64,000 bases of DNA from Photorhabdus namnaonensis (GCF_001684335.1 NZ_LOIC01000088.1:318158-382157), one strand, 5' to 3'; shown: positions 49,874 to 59,820, counted from the stretch's first letter. Numbers and translations are program-made. The notes: generated from the letters alone by a model not told the origin.

Positions 49874-51955
49874 ATGAACTTCCCTCTGACAAATAACCAC
49901 TGTATGGCAACGGAATTATATGGAATTTATCCTCATCTGGAACGTATTGATCTGCTATTACAACGCTACTATTACCAAAAAGGAGATTGGTACGATTCCT
50001 TACCGGAGAGCTTTTTACTTACCGAAGAGGAAATAGAACAACGTTTGATAAAACCATTAGGCATGCCTCATTGGTTAAAACAGAGTGATATTATTAGTCA
50101 TGAGGAAATAGAAAATAAATCTATTACTGGCATATTATCATTGTTGATTGAGCGTTTTGAACTGACTGAATTTGAACGTGATATCTTACTCTTAGGTTTA
50201 TTACCCCATTTTGACAGTCGTTATCATGCTCTATTTGCTTTTCTGCACGGTAACAGTAAAAAACAGTGGCCCAGTTTTTCTTTAGCAATTGAATTATTTA
50301 GCCAACGCCAAAGTGATTGGCAATTACTGCAAAGTAGCTTTCTGCCTCAGACACCATTAATCAATCATCATCTGTTACAATTGAATAATGACGAGGACCC
50401 CATTTGGCTGCAAACGCAATTTCTAACACACAGTTCCGTCTGGCATTTTTTATCCGGCCAACGGGTTATTTTACCTCCCCTGATAACCTGTGCTTATTGG
50501 CATTCTTCCGTCTTACAGACTTGGTATCCGCAAACCCTTTATCATTCACTTAAAAAGATATTGTTAAATGAAATAGATGAAATACGCCCACTGGTGATCC
50601 TCAAAGGAAAACAAGACAGCGCCAGAGAATTAGCGGTAAATAATATTATGGCGCTTCATAACATCAGTACCTTAATTCTCGATTTAACCCATCTACCGGA
50701 CGAAGAGAATATCAACACTAAACCTGGCCTGTTAACAGACGTAATACGGGAAGCCCGGCTACACGATGCCTGCTTATTAATCCGTAATTTTTCTTTGCTT
50801 GCAGGGGAAAAGAAAATATATCAAAGCGAATTATCCACCCTACTAAATCAACCCCAATTACGTGTAGTTTGTCTGGTAGAACCGGGAGATTCATTCGTAT
50901 GGATTCAACACCTGCCAATGGTACAAATTGAGATGCCGATAGCCACGCCGGCAGAGAAAAAAGCGATGCTGATAGAAAATCTGCCGAATAATGCCGATCA
51001 AGGAATTGATCTTACTCAGTTATGTCAGCGCTTTTCATTTACTCCCGAAACATTACCTTTAATTATTAAAGAAGCCAGTCAATATCAAATATTCCGGCAA
51101 CCGGAAAGCCAATTGAAAGAGATCGATTTACGTAAGGCATTAAATTTCCGCGCCCAACAAAATTTCGGTAAATTAGCCCAACGAATAACACCCAGACGCA
51201 GTTTTAATGATTTGGTGATTTCAGAGGAGTTAACTCAACAATTGAGAGAAATTATTGCCGCTATTAATTACCGTGACCAAATACTAAACGCTGGTTTCCA
51301 GGAGAAAATAGGTTATGGTACCGGCATTAGCGCCCTATTTTACGGTGAATCAGGTACCGGAAAAACGATGGCCGCAGAAGTGATTGCCGGGCATATTGGT
51401 GTTGATCTGATTAAAGTCGATCTCTCTACCGTAGTGAATAAATACATCGGTGAAACGGAAAAAAATATCTCCCGGATTTTCGATCTGGCCGAAACGGATT
51501 CCGGCGTGCTGTTTTTCGATGAAGCCGATGCCCTGTTTGGCAAACGAAGTGAAACTAAAGATGCCCAAGACAGACATGCCAATATTGAAGTTTCATATTT
51601 ATTACAACGACTGGAAAATTATCCGGGATTAGTGATTTTAGCCACCAATAATCGCAACCATTTAGACAGTGCTTTTAACCGCCGCTTTACCTTTATTACC
51701 CACTTTACTTATCCTGATGAAATATTACGTAAACAAATGTGGCAATCAATTTGGCCTGAAAAACTATATTTATCAGACGAACTTAATTTTAATCATTTGT
51801 CTAAACAGGCAGATCTGACGGGGGCGAATATTCGGAATATTGCTTTATTATCATCAATATTAGCAGCAAATGATAATAGTGAAAAAATTGAGAACAAACA
51901 TATAGAACGGGCAGTTATCCTTGAATTAAATAAAACTGGCCGATTGTTTTTTTAA
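49874..51955 (+). CDS. pvc15: PVC AAA+ ATPase Pvc15
   Basis: This 693-residue protein has a C-terminal AAA+ module with Walker A YGESGTGKTMAAEV (about residue 491), Walker B GVLFFDEADALFG, and NRRFTFITHF as the arginine-finger region. The N-terminal half is family specific (FELTEFERDILLLGLLPHFD). Pvc15/Afp15 is required for particle assembly and cargo loading in related systems. It starts 9 bp after pvc14. Confidence 0.95.
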   Translation: MNFPLTNNHCMATELYGIYPHLERIDLLLQRYYYQKGDWYDSLPESFLLTEEEIEQRLIKPLGMPHWLKQSDIISHEEIENKSITGILSLLIERFELTEFERDILLLGLLPHFDSRYHALFAFLHGNSKKQWPSFSLAIELFSQRQSDWQLLQSSFLPQTPLINHHLLQLNNDEDPIWLQTQFLTHSSVWHFLSGQRVILPPLITCAYWHSSVLQTWYPQTLYHSLKKILLNEIDEIRPLVILKGKQDSARELAVNNIMALHNISTLILDLTHLPDEENINTKPGLLTDVIREARLHDACLLIRNFSLLAGEKKIYQSELSTLLNQPQLRVVCLVEPGDSFVWIQHLPMVQIEMPIATPAEKKAMLIENLPNNADQGIDLTQLCQRFSFTPETLPLIIKEASQYQIFRQPESQLKEIDLRKALNFRAQQNFGKLAQRITPRRSFNDLVISEELTQQLREIIAAINYRDQILNAGFQEKIGYGTGISALFYGESGTGKTMAAEVIAGHIGVDLIKVDLSTVVNKYIGETEKNISRIFDLAETDSGVLFFDEADALFGKRSETKDAQDRHANIEVSYLLQRLENYPGLVILATNNRNHLDSAFNRRFTFITHFTYPDEILRKQMWQSIWPEKLYLSDELNFNHLSKQADLTGANIRNIALLSSILAANDNSEKIENKHIERAVILELNKTGRLFF

Positions 51956-51979
51956 ATATTTAATAAAATTGGAGTCGAC

Positions 51980-52591
51980 ATGACAAATATAATTGATCCT
52001 AATAATGCGATTATTGCAGTTAATGCTGCATTGCATGAAATCTTATCCCAACATCTAAAAACCTCTAACCAAATAATCGATATTCGTTTTGATCTACTGG
52101 AAATTAATTCAATTCCTGCTAAACCTACCGTTAGTGTGTTTCTTTATGATATACATGAAGACCTACAATTACGTTCTGCGGAACCAAGGAGTTATAATCC
52201 CAACACCAGCTCATTATTACCCGGATGGGTAAATATTAATTACAACTATTTAATTACTTACTGGCATTCAAGCCAACCATCAAGTGATGGTTCTAACCCC
52301 GATAGTCAACCCAATAATCAGTCTGCACGCATCATGACAGCTATTTTAAATGCATTGGTTAACAATCGACAATTACCAAAAATTCCTGGCACATATACCA
52401 GAGTCATTCCACCACAAGAAAATCTAAATAGCCTGGGTAATTTTTGGCAAGCGCTCGGCAATCTCCCTCGCCTTTCTTTATTGTATTCAATTACCGCACC
52501 AGTCAAGCTTCTGAATAATAAAGATAATATAAAACCCATTAGCCAAATTTCCGCTTCTGTGGAACAAAAATCAAATCTGGATAATTCGTAA
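51980..52591 (+). CDS. pvc16: PVC cap/tube terminator protein Pvc16 (DUF4255)
   Basis: This 203-residue protein starts IIDPNNAIIAVNAALHEILS and has PTVSVFLYDIHEDLQLRSAE and WVNINYNYLITYWHSSQ, the DUF4255 family that caps the tube and sheath at the distal end (Afp16). GGAGTCGAC precedes the start. It is the last structural gene; payload candidates follow. Confidence 0.92.
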   Translation: MTNIIDPNNAIIAVNAALHEILSQHLKTSNQIIDIRFDLLEINSIPAKPTVSVFLYDIHEDLQLRSAEPRSYNPNTSSLLPGWVNINYNYLITYWHSSQPSSDGSNPDSQPNNQSARIMTAILNALVNNRQLPKIPGTYTRVIPPQENLNSLGNFWQALGNLPRLSLLYSITAPVKLLNNKDNIKPISQISASVEQKSNLDNS

Positions 52592-52706
52592 ATAAACCAA
52601 GCCTTATTTAGTGAATTGTGTGACGATTTAGGTGGTACAGAAGAAATTTAATTTTCATGTTTTCTATCAAGTATATCTTTTAATAAAAATTATAGGTAAA
52701 AATATC

Positions 52707-53642
52707 ATGCCAAAACTGACAAATCTTATAGAACGCTTCGACATTCCTATTCAGGCCAAGTCAAATTATATAAGCAAAAAACAGCCACTCTCTAACTCAA
52801 AAGTTTCAAATAACAGTGAAGAAAGAACTGCTCCTCTCGAATTAAAGAATGATGACAATAGAACAAAAACACAGTCGCCAGTGCCAAATCTAGCGGAAAA
52901 AAATGAAAAACCAGCAATATCAAATACAGCAAAAAATTCACATAAAAAAGTTACAGCTGAAGATATTTTTAATCGATTTAAAGATAGATTCGATCCTAAT
53001 GACAGAAAATTACCGTTTGATATAATGAATGAAATAACCGATAATAGAATAAACTTTTTCTCTGAAAAATCGGGGAAAAATTATTTAACTAAAGCAGAAG
53101 ATAAGAAATTCACGTTGAGGCATTACACTTCTGGAAATGGACCTGAAAAACCTACATTCGATGAGATTAGTTCAAACTTTAATTTGGTAAATAGGGGAAT
53201 AAAAACATTAAATCGCACTCAAGGAAGTAACACCAATGAAGATGATTGGAACCGTTTAGGAAATACGGCATTTACTTTCTTCTTATTAGCAATAGATGGA
53301 GAAGTATCCGATAGAAAGTTCTTATCTAATACAACTCATTTTGCAGAAATTAATCTAGAAGACCCAGAAGAACTTAAACAACTGGGGTTAGATCAAACTG
53401 AATTTTTCGCTTCTCCCGATTTACTCCACGAAAGAAATCTTTCACAAGCCCCTGCGGTAAAAGGGAAACTGTCTGATTTAAAATCATTATTATTAAAACA
53501 ATCTGGCATAAGCCCAGTTCAATTAGGGCGGTTAGATGCAAAAGGGATTTTAAAAAGTATAGATAATAAGTTTAATGGCAGTCTCGAAATAAAAATACCA
53601 GGAAATATTAAAGTGAGAGAATGGAATAGATCTCAAAAATAG
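52707..53642 (+). CDS. Candidate PVC payload A, unknown toxin
   Basis: This is a 311-residue protein with a polar, lysine/asparagine-rich, disordered N-terminus (residues 1-80) and a folded C-terminal part. It contains FTLRHYTSG at 136-144, LVNRGIKTLNR, and NTAFTFFLLAIDGEVSDRKF. The HYT motif followed by N-T-A-F-x-F-F recalls the first motifs of H-Y-type ADP-ribosyltransferases, but the third acidic motif was not identified. Position immediately after pvc16 is the usual payload site, and the disordered N-terminus fits a PVC loading signal. ATG at 52707 has an AGG nearby; a longer start lacks one. No family is claimed. Confidence 0.6.
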   Translation: MPKLTNLIERFDIPIQAKSNYISKKQPLSNSKVSNNSEERTAPLELKNDDNRTKTQSPVPNLAEKNEKPAISNTAKNSHKKVTAEDIFNRFKDRFDPNDRKLPFDIMNEITDNRINFFSEKSGKNYLTKAEDKKFTLRHYTSGNGPEKPTFDEISSNFNLVNRGIKTLNRTQGSNTNEDDWNRLGNTAFTFFLLAIDGEVSDRKFLSNTTHFAEINLEDPEELKQLGLDQTEFFASPDLLHERNLSQAPAVKGKLSDLKSLLLKQSGISPVQLGRLDAKGILKSIDNKFNGSLEIKIPGNIKVREWNRSQK

Positions 53643-53691
53643 AGATATAATTATTAACATTTCTTTTATCATAAAATCATTAGGTGATAAT

Positions 53692-54675
53692 ATGCCAAAG
53701 AATAAATACAGTGAAAATGAAAACCATCTTATAAATAGAACCAAAGAACGGCCAACTAATTCCATTAATAATGATACAAACAGTATTCCATTAGAAATCG
53801 GGTTGGATTTATATACTATGACCAGGAACAGTTCTGTTGGTTCAAATAAAATTCAGGAATATACATTTTGGAAAGAAAATATTTCCGAATATTACCAATG
53901 GATGGTTGTGGTTAAAAATCACTTAAAACAATTAGACTGGACCTTAAAATCAATGGACTCGCCTGAATCTGCTGGAAGTAATATGGCTAAAAATATAGGA
54001 ACGACTTCATTACAAACACTATTAAATACCGGGGGAAGTATAGCCGGCGGCGCTATTGGAGGAGCCATAGGAAGTGCTATAGCACCAGGTATCGGCACTA
54101 TAGCAGGCATGGGTATTGGCGCATTAGTCGGAACAGGATTAAATTATATTAATGATACAGCGATTGAAAAATTAAATGAGAAATTAAAAATCGCGCATCC
54201 TTATCCTAAGACGAGAAATATGATATTTGATATCAATAATTACGATAAAAACCCTATTTTAAAAGCAATAAAGAAAAAGATCGGTAACAAAAAAAATCTA
54301 AAAGTCACCTCCGGTAATTTTATAACGTCACAAGTTATAGGGAAAATAACTCCAGTGAAAATCCCTGCCTATAAACTCGCAGAACTGGCTGTATCACATC
54401 ATAAAGCATTAGAAGGACTGAACAGTGATAAAGCCAGACATATATTGGATTTCACCAACAGTATCCGTGAAGTTCTCAATGAAAGCCATTCTGATGCGGT
54501 CGCATTTATGCGTAAGAACTATGGAGATAATGAAATGAGCCTTCCTGGATTTTCCTCTAAAATAATGAGGAAAAAATTGACCTTAGATACAATGGTAAGA
54601 GCAAGAAATAAAATAGAGATTAGAATTAATAGTATTAATAAACAAGCATCAAAGCTTTCATCAAGTAATAGATGA
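53692..54675 (+). CDS. Candidate PVC payload B with glycine-zipper segment
   Basis: This 327-residue protein has a polar N-terminus (MPKNKYSENENHLINRTKER) followed by a charged helical region. About residues 108-148 form a hydrophobic glycine zipper (GGSIAGGAIGGAIGSA and GTIAGMGIGALVGTG). The rest is helical and basic, rich in lysine. Glycine zippers pack membrane helices and occur in pore formers and membrane-inserting effectors. It starts 49 bp after payload A with TAGGTGATAAT before ATG and shares the MPK start. Function is not recognised. Confidence 0.6.
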   Translation: MPKNKYSENENHLINRTKERPTNSINNDTNSIPLEIGLDLYTMTRNSSVGSNKIQEYTFWKENISEYYQWMVVVKNHLKQLDWTLKSMDSPESAGSNMAKNIGTTSLQTLLNTGGSIAGGAIGGAIGSAIAPGIGTIAGMGIGALVGTGLNYINDTAIEKLNEKLKIAHPYPKTRNMIFDINNYDKNPILKAIKKKIGNKKNLKVTSGNFITSQVIGKITPVKIPAYKLAELAVSHHKALEGLNSDKARHILDFTNSIREVLNESHSDAVAFMRKNYGDNEMSLPGFSSKIMRKKLTLDTMVRARNKIEIRINSINKQASKLSSSNR

Positions 54676-54799
54676 TGAATAATTAAATAAGAGCAATATA
54701 ATAAACATAAAAGATCACCAATGTATAAATTATTTCTTCCTAAATTCAATTATCACCTCTTTAATTAGGATAACCATCAAATCAAGGAGCATAAATAAA

Positions 54800-57586
54800 A
54801 TGGCATCCACCTTTGACCCGACCATATATGCCGGTACACCTACAGTCAATATCTTGGATAATCGAGGATTGACCGTGCGGGAAATTGCTTTCCACCGTGC
54901 CAAAAATGGCGGTGATACCGATATACTTATTACCCGCCACCAATATGATTTACACGGAAATCTGACCCAAAGCATCGACCCTCGTTTATATGATTTGATG
55001 CAAACAAATAGTACCATACAACCCAATTTCGACTGGCAGTATGACCTGACAGGCGCTGTACTGAGTACAGTCAGCGCCGATGCCGGGTGCACGGTGACAC
55101 TGAGAGATATTGAAGCTCGTCCGGTTTTGAACATAAATGCAACAAATACAGTGCAAACCTGGCAATATGAAGAGAGATCATTGCCTGGCCGCCTGTTATC
55201 AATCAGTGAACAATCCGCTGATGAAAAAATCCCTCGTGTTGTCGAACGCTTTATTTGGGCCGGTCATTCCCCGGCGGAGAAAAACCTTAATCTGGCCGGC
55301 CAATATACTCGTCACTATGACACAGCCGGACTAAATCAACATAACAGCTTATCTCTGACCGGTGCGAAACTGTCCTGGTCACTACAACTGCTCAGGGACG
55401 ATCAAACATCGGACTGGAACGGTGATAACAGGCCAGTCTGGCAGAACAAATTGGAAAATGAAATCTACACCACAAAAAACATAACCGATGCTACTAGCGC
55501 TCCTCTGATACACATCGATGCCAAAGGTAATATGCAGCGTTTGCAGTACAATGTCGCCGGACAACTGAAAAGTTGTTGGTTAACGCGCCAACGGCAAGAG
55601 GAGCAAGTGATCGTCAGATCCCTCATCTATGCGGCAACAGGCCAGAAACTGCGTGAAGAGCACGGTAACGGCATCATCACCAAATACTCTTATGAACCAG
55701 AAACTCAGCGATTAATCAGTGTCTCCTCTCAACACACCAAAAGATATTTCTTTAATGAAAAATTATTGCAATCTTTACGCTATGTGTATGATCCAGTGGG
55801 TAATGTGGTGAGTATTTGTAATAGTGCGGAAGAAACCCGTTTCTGGCGTAACCAGAAAGTGCCCGCCAGAAATACCTACACTTATGACTCTTTGTATCAA
55901 CTTATCGAATCCACCGGCCGAGAGATGGTTAATATTGGTCAGCAGAATAGTCAGATGCCTAACCCCATCGTTCCCCTCCCCTCTGATGATAATACCTATA
56001 CCAAATACATTCGGACTTACCATTACGACCGAGGTAATAATCTGACGAAAATCCAACATAGCGCCCCGGCAACTCATAATATTTATACGACAGAAATCAC
56101 TGTATCTCACCGCAGCAATCGGGCCGTACTGAGTAAGCACGGAGTGACGCCAGAAGATGTCGATATGCAATTTGATGTAGGCGGGCATCAGATGTCGATA
56201 CGGGCGGGACAAAAGCTGTTCTGGAATCAGAGAGGCGAACTACAACAGGTCACAATGATCAACCGAGGCAATAACGCGGCAGATAAGGAATGGTACCGCT
56301 ACAACGCAGACGCAATGCGGGTACTGAAAGTGAGCGAACAGCAGATGAGTAATAGTACGCAGCAGCAACGGGTCGTTTATCTGCCCGGATTAGAACTGCG
56401 GCAAACGAAATCAGGCTCAGAGATTACCAGCAGCCTACACGTTATTACCATTGGTCACGCCGGGCACGAACAAATTCGGGCACTACACTGGGAAGCAATG
56501 ACATCCAATAGTATAGACAACGATCAAATACGCTACAGCTATGACAACCTGATTGGCAGCGGCATGTTGGAACTGGACGCCAAAGGCAAAATTATCAGCC
56601 GGGAAGAGTATTATCCATATGGGGGCACAGCAATATGGGCAGCTAGAAGCCAGGTTGAGGCCGATTACAAAACCGTCAGGTATTCAGGTAAAGAGCGAGA
56701 TAAAACCGGGTTGTATTACTATCAATACCGTTACTATCAGCCTTGGATGGGAAGATGGCTAAGTGCCGATCCTGCCGGAACAATCGATGGCTTGAACTTG
56801 TACCGCATGGTCAAGAATAACCCGATCCGTTATCAGGATGAATCGGGCGCCAATGCGCACGATAAAGCTCAAGTTACTTTTAAAGAAGGTAAAAAAAGAG
56901 CGATTAATCAACTCAAAATAGCCAGTAACTTTTTGAAAGAGAGCAAAAATAATGAAAGCGCTCTTGAAATTTTTAAGATATTTTTCGGTGGCCATCAAGA
57001 AGCTGATCAACTACCACAATGGAAGAAACGTATTGACAGCGTTATTCATGGACTGGATAAATTAAAAACCACAAAAAATATTAATTATCAAAAGGATAAA
57101 TCAGGTTCATCCAGCACCGTTGCCGATTTGAATGTTGATGAGTATAAAAAACGGTCAAAAGGCGATAAGAGTATCTATCTCAATGTATACACTGATACCC
57201 TGAACAGGGTCTATGAAGATCCGCTATTAGGCCGTGAACATATCGCACATATTGCTATTCATGAACTCTCTCATGGCGTATTGCAGACACAAGATCATAA
57301 ATATATTGGCGTTCTCTCCTCCCCTGGCTCACACGATTTAACTGATTTACTCAATATCCTTATGCCGCCGGCAAATGAGCAGGACCGAACGGAGAAACAA
57401 CGTCGGGCCGCAGGCGCCAGAAAAGCGCTGGAAAATGCCGATTCATTTACTCTATCAGCACGGTATTTGTACTATACCGCACAAGATCCGGATTTCTTAT
57501 TGTCCCTTCGCAAAGAATACAAAGATTTCAATAGCAAAAAAATTGATCGACTGATTATCAAGCCCCCTGAATGGACCAAAAGGTAG
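54800..57586 (+). CDS. TccC-family RHS toxin with M35-like metalloprotease C-terminus
   Basis: This 928-residue Tc-toxin C-component has an N-terminal RHS/YD-repeat shell with TccC landmarks (YAGTPTVNILDNRGLTVREI, DWQYDLTGAVLSTVSADAG, DTAGLNQHNSLSLTG). The RHS-associated core ends near residue 683 (SGKERDKTGLYYYQYRYYQP, GRWLSADPAGTIDGLNLYRM, NNPIRYQDESG). The hypervariable C-terminus (684-928) contains H821-E-L-S-H825 followed by T-x-D832-x-x-Y835 and later LENADSFTLSARYL, matching the aspzincin (M35/deuterolysin-like) pattern HExxH...TxDxxY...NADS. A zinc protease effector released inside host cells is inferred. No TcA or TcB gene is in the window, so it must pair with components elsewhere. 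AAGGAGC precedes the start. Confidence 0.93.
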   Translation: MASTFDPTIYAGTPTVNILDNRGLTVREIAFHRAKNGGDTDILITRHQYDLHGNLTQSIDPRLYDLMQTNSTIQPNFDWQYDLTGAVLSTVSADAGCTVTLRDIEARPVLNINATNTVQTWQYEERSLPGRLLSISEQSADEKIPRVVERFIWAGHSPAEKNLNLAGQYTRHYDTAGLNQHNSLSLTGAKLSWSLQLLRDDQTSDWNGDNRPVWQNKLENEIYTTKNITDATSAPLIHIDAKGNMQRLQYNVAGQLKSCWLTRQRQEEQVIVRSLIYAATGQKLREEHGNGIITKYSYEPETQRLISVSSQHTKRYFFNEKLLQSLRYVYDPVGNVVSICNSAEETRFWRNQKVPARNTYTYDSLYQLIESTGREMVNIGQQNSQMPNPIVPLPSDDNTYTKYIRTYHYDRGNNLTKIQHSAPATHNIYTTEITVSHRSNRAVLSKHGVTPEDVDMQFDVGGHQMSIRAGQKLFWNQRGELQQVTMINRGNNAADKEWYRYNADAMRVLKVSEQQMSNSTQQQRVVYLPGLELRQTKSGSEITSSLHVITIGHAGHEQIRALHWEAMTSNSIDNDQIRYSYDNLIGSGMLELDAKGKIISREEYYPYGGTAIWAARSQVEADYKTVRYSGKERDKTGLYYYQYRYYQPWMGRWLSADPAGTIDGLNLYRMVKNNPIRYQDESGANAHDKAQVTFKEGKKRAINQLKIASNFLKESKNNESALEIFKIFFGGHQEADQLPQWKKRIDSVIHGLDKLKTTKNINYQKDKSGSSSTVADLNVDEYKKRSKGDKSIYLNVYTDTLNRVYEDPLLGREHIAHIAIHELSHGVLQTQDHKYIGVLSSPGSHDLTDLLNILMPPANEQDRTEKQRRAAGARKALENADSFTLSARYLYYTAQDPDFLLSLRKEYKDFNSKKIDRLIIKPPEWTKR

Positions 57587-58124
57587 CAGAAAGAATAAAC
57601 ATCCATTAATCAAACATAAAAATAGTCTTTTATAAAAAAATCTCGGGCAAATATTGTCAGGGATTTTTTTAATTTCAATGATCAAAAAATAACATTACAG
57701 CCCAAAATTAGTTTGATTTATGACCGACATCAGATGAATGATTCTAGATCGATATATTGGTTTTTACGTGTAAAATAATATTATAGTGGTGCTTGGTTTC
57801 AGTGAAAAAGATAAATGCTCTCTTTATATGTCCCAATCCATCATTGATCAGACTGGCAAGACATTATTAACAAGGAGAAAATTAAAACCTACCATGTAGA
57901 AATAGTCTTAAATTTAAAATGTCAAATAAAAACAATTAATTATACAATAAATTTTCACAGAAAAACAAAACATATACACACTCATGTACAAACAGAAAAG
58001 GTACTCAATGTGAGGTGTAGCGATTAATTTTATACTATTAAGTGGGAGAAAAGAGAGAAATTACTGAACAGTGGGGAAATAAGCTGCTATCGCTGTGAGC
58101 AATAAGGGCCAAGCGGCCCTATCA
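57587..58124. other. Non-coding stretch between tccC-like and tail-fibre genes
   Basis: About 540 bp, AT-rich. It holds a terminator at 57638-57670 and otherwise no convincing gene. It lies between convergent genes, so no promoter is required here. Confidence 0.45.
57638..57670 (+). terminator. Terminator after the tccC-like gene
   Basis: AAATCTC and GGGATTT form a 7-bp stem with one G-U pair and a 15-base loop, followed by further T. Confidence 0.65.
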
Positions 58125-58997
58125 TTATGCTGCTCTCACTATGTAATTAAAGGCGATGTTGCGGGGACGGGTTTCGTTTGCTGTACGAACAACTCTTGAC
58201 GCGTTAAAATCCCAATCCCCGGATACCCCATAATCTTGGCCTGTGTGTCCTGAATAAGTAATGTGTTTAAATGTTGCTGTAAAAGCCCCTGATGCTCGCG
58301 GACTCTCTACCCCCTTACTCATCCCAATAGAGCCCGTAATGTTTTGCAATGAATCACTTTGCCACGTTCCGCATACCCGCCCTGGATCGACCCCTCTACT
58401 ATCATCCCAACCCCGGATAAACTCGCCTCTTAAATCAGGTAATTTACCGTTAGGGTAGACTTCGGCTAACTTCGGAAATTTCGACTTATCAAAGACCGCT
58501 CCATTACATTGAAACCACCCAGTCGGCGGTATAGCAGTCGGCCAAGGAATAGGAGTACCTACGGGTATGTCATTAGCTTTACTACTATTAATATCTTCAC
58601 GCAATGAATTTACTATTTCCTGAGCAAGCTTTTGTGTAACCGCCAATGTATCACTATTACCAATCACATTTGTAAGCTGGACAACACCCTTTTGTGTTAA
58701 TGAAGCATCAGGAATTTTTGTTATGATTTTTCGTTCTAAAGCTCTATTTAATTGTGCGATGAGTTTAGCTATATCCCCATCATCAAGAACATCCTCGCCA
58801 GATTGTGTCGAGATGAAATCAGCCACAACAGATGATATAATTGATGATTGACGCAATGCCTTATTTAGCAAATGAGTGGGAACATCATTTGGTGGAAACC
58901 CAGTCAGTAAATCCTTGCTTTCTTCATATAATCTCTGGCTGACTACATTTGCGCCATCTCTAATAGAAAAAGCTTTAAAATCATTCTTGTGACTCAT
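58125..58997 (-). CDS. Phage-type tail fibre protein with collar domain
   Basis: This 290-residue protein has an N-terminal helical attachment part (NDFKAFSIRDGANVVSQRLY) and a middle SLTQKGVVQLTN fibre repeat. A phage tail collar domain follows about residue 165 onward (TPIPWPTAIPPTGWFQCNGA, LPDLRGEFIRGWDDSRGVDP), and the C-terminus is NETRPRNIAFNYIVRA. This is the structure of P2-like and related fibres that recognise surface sugars. It is convergent with the tccC-like gene and has no phage neighbours. The PVC lacks its own pvc13, but the N-terminus does not resemble Pvc13, so a role in that particle is speculative. Confidence 0.9.
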   Translation of the reverse strand: MSHKNDFKAFSIRDGANVVSQRLYEESKDLLTGFPPNDVPTHLLNKALRQSSIISSVVADFISTQSGEDVLDDGDIAKLIAQLNRALERKIITKIPDASLTQKGVVQLTNVIGNSDTLAVTQKLAQEIVNSLREDINSSKANDIPVGTPIPWPTAIPPTGWFQCNGAVFDKSKFPKLAEVYPNGKLPDLRGEFIRGWDDSRGVDPGRVCGTWQSDSLQNITGSIGMSKGVESPRASGAFTATFKHITYSGHTGQDYGVSGDWDFNASRVVRTANETRPRNIAFNYIVRAA

Positions 58998-59362
58998 ATA
59001 TCCCCCAGGAATTAAATAATGTTATTTCATAGACGACTTATCACAATTCAGTGTATTTCAATAAAATAATAATAAAACACCCTTATAACTCATAAGACTG
59101 ATTATTTTTATATAATTCAAGGAATAAAAAAACATAATATTTCTCAACCAAAGACACGCTAAATCTATTTATATTTAGCATCCAAAATCATTCCACCATT
59201 TTATTGTTCACTGAAATATTTTTATATTTCATATCTCAGAATGATATTTTAATGCTGTAATTACAGTATCAACAAAATCACAGTATGAATGGCCTGTTTA
59301 CTCAGGCCATTTTCATCACTTCGGTGCCGACGGCCACACAACTTTCGGCGCTTGATTCACAT
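58998..59362. other. Intergenic stretch upstream of the tail-fibre gene
   Basis: About 365 bp of AT-rich DNA that should hold the tail-fibre promoter. A 9-bp hairpin (AATGGCCTG / CAGGCCATT, 59288-59311) near its right end may terminate transcription. No gene is seen. Confidence 0.45.
59288..59311. terminator. Hairpin, possible terminator
   Basis: A perfect 9-bp stem AATGGCCTG / CAGGCCATT with a 6-base loop, followed by TTTC on the + strand. It may terminate the small gene at 59363 on the complement or be a relic. Confidence 0.5.
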
Positions 59363-59605
59363 CTACACAAGTAAGCAGTTCTGCTTGCTTCTACAAACCA
59401 CTTCATCATCAGCTAACCCATAACGTTTACTACCGAACGTGGAATTCAATATGTCACTGAGATTTGTCACTTCATCAATCGATGACTGCACCATGTTTGC
59501 CCAGAAATTGACTGTCTGTTTGATGGTTTTAACGACTTGTGTGACAGTACGGATCTCTCCTTTTACCATTGAAATGAATTTGTCGGCTGTCGAAAACGCT
59601 TTCAC
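59363..59605 (-). CDS. Small hypothetical protein, possible phage fragment
   Basis: An 80-residue frame starts with GTG (ATG only at 59566). It is helical: TVTQVVKTIKQTVNFWANMV, then SSIDEVTNLSDILNSTFG. The style resembles the C-terminal part of phage structural proteins. The ribosome-binding site is weak, so it may be a remnant. No function is assigned. Confidence 0.35.
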   Translation of the reverse strand: MKAFSTADKFISMVKGEIRTVTQVVKTIKQTVNFWANMVQSSIDEVTNLSDILNSTFGSKRYGLADDEVVCRSKQNCLLV

Positions 59606-59755
59606 CTGAGACTACAGCAAACGGTATTCCCCGGAATGAGGCCAGGTGTAAATGTTCCGATCATTTCCACTCTTGATCTTTACTCAGAAAGGAGGAAATA
59701 GCATTTTTAATCAATGGCATATCACCACCTTGTGGTTATTTTAGATACAGAAAAA

Positions 59756-59769
59756 CCGCAGTTAAGCGG
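59756..59769 (-). terminator. Terminator of the HicB/HicA-like operon
   Basis: On the complement CCGC-TTAACT-GCGG is followed by five T, 50 bp after the stop of the HicA-like gene. Confidence 0.65.
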
Positions 59770-59820
59770 CTTAATCATGTATAGATTTAGTGATTAGTAG
59801 ATATAAAACGTAGAATTGGG

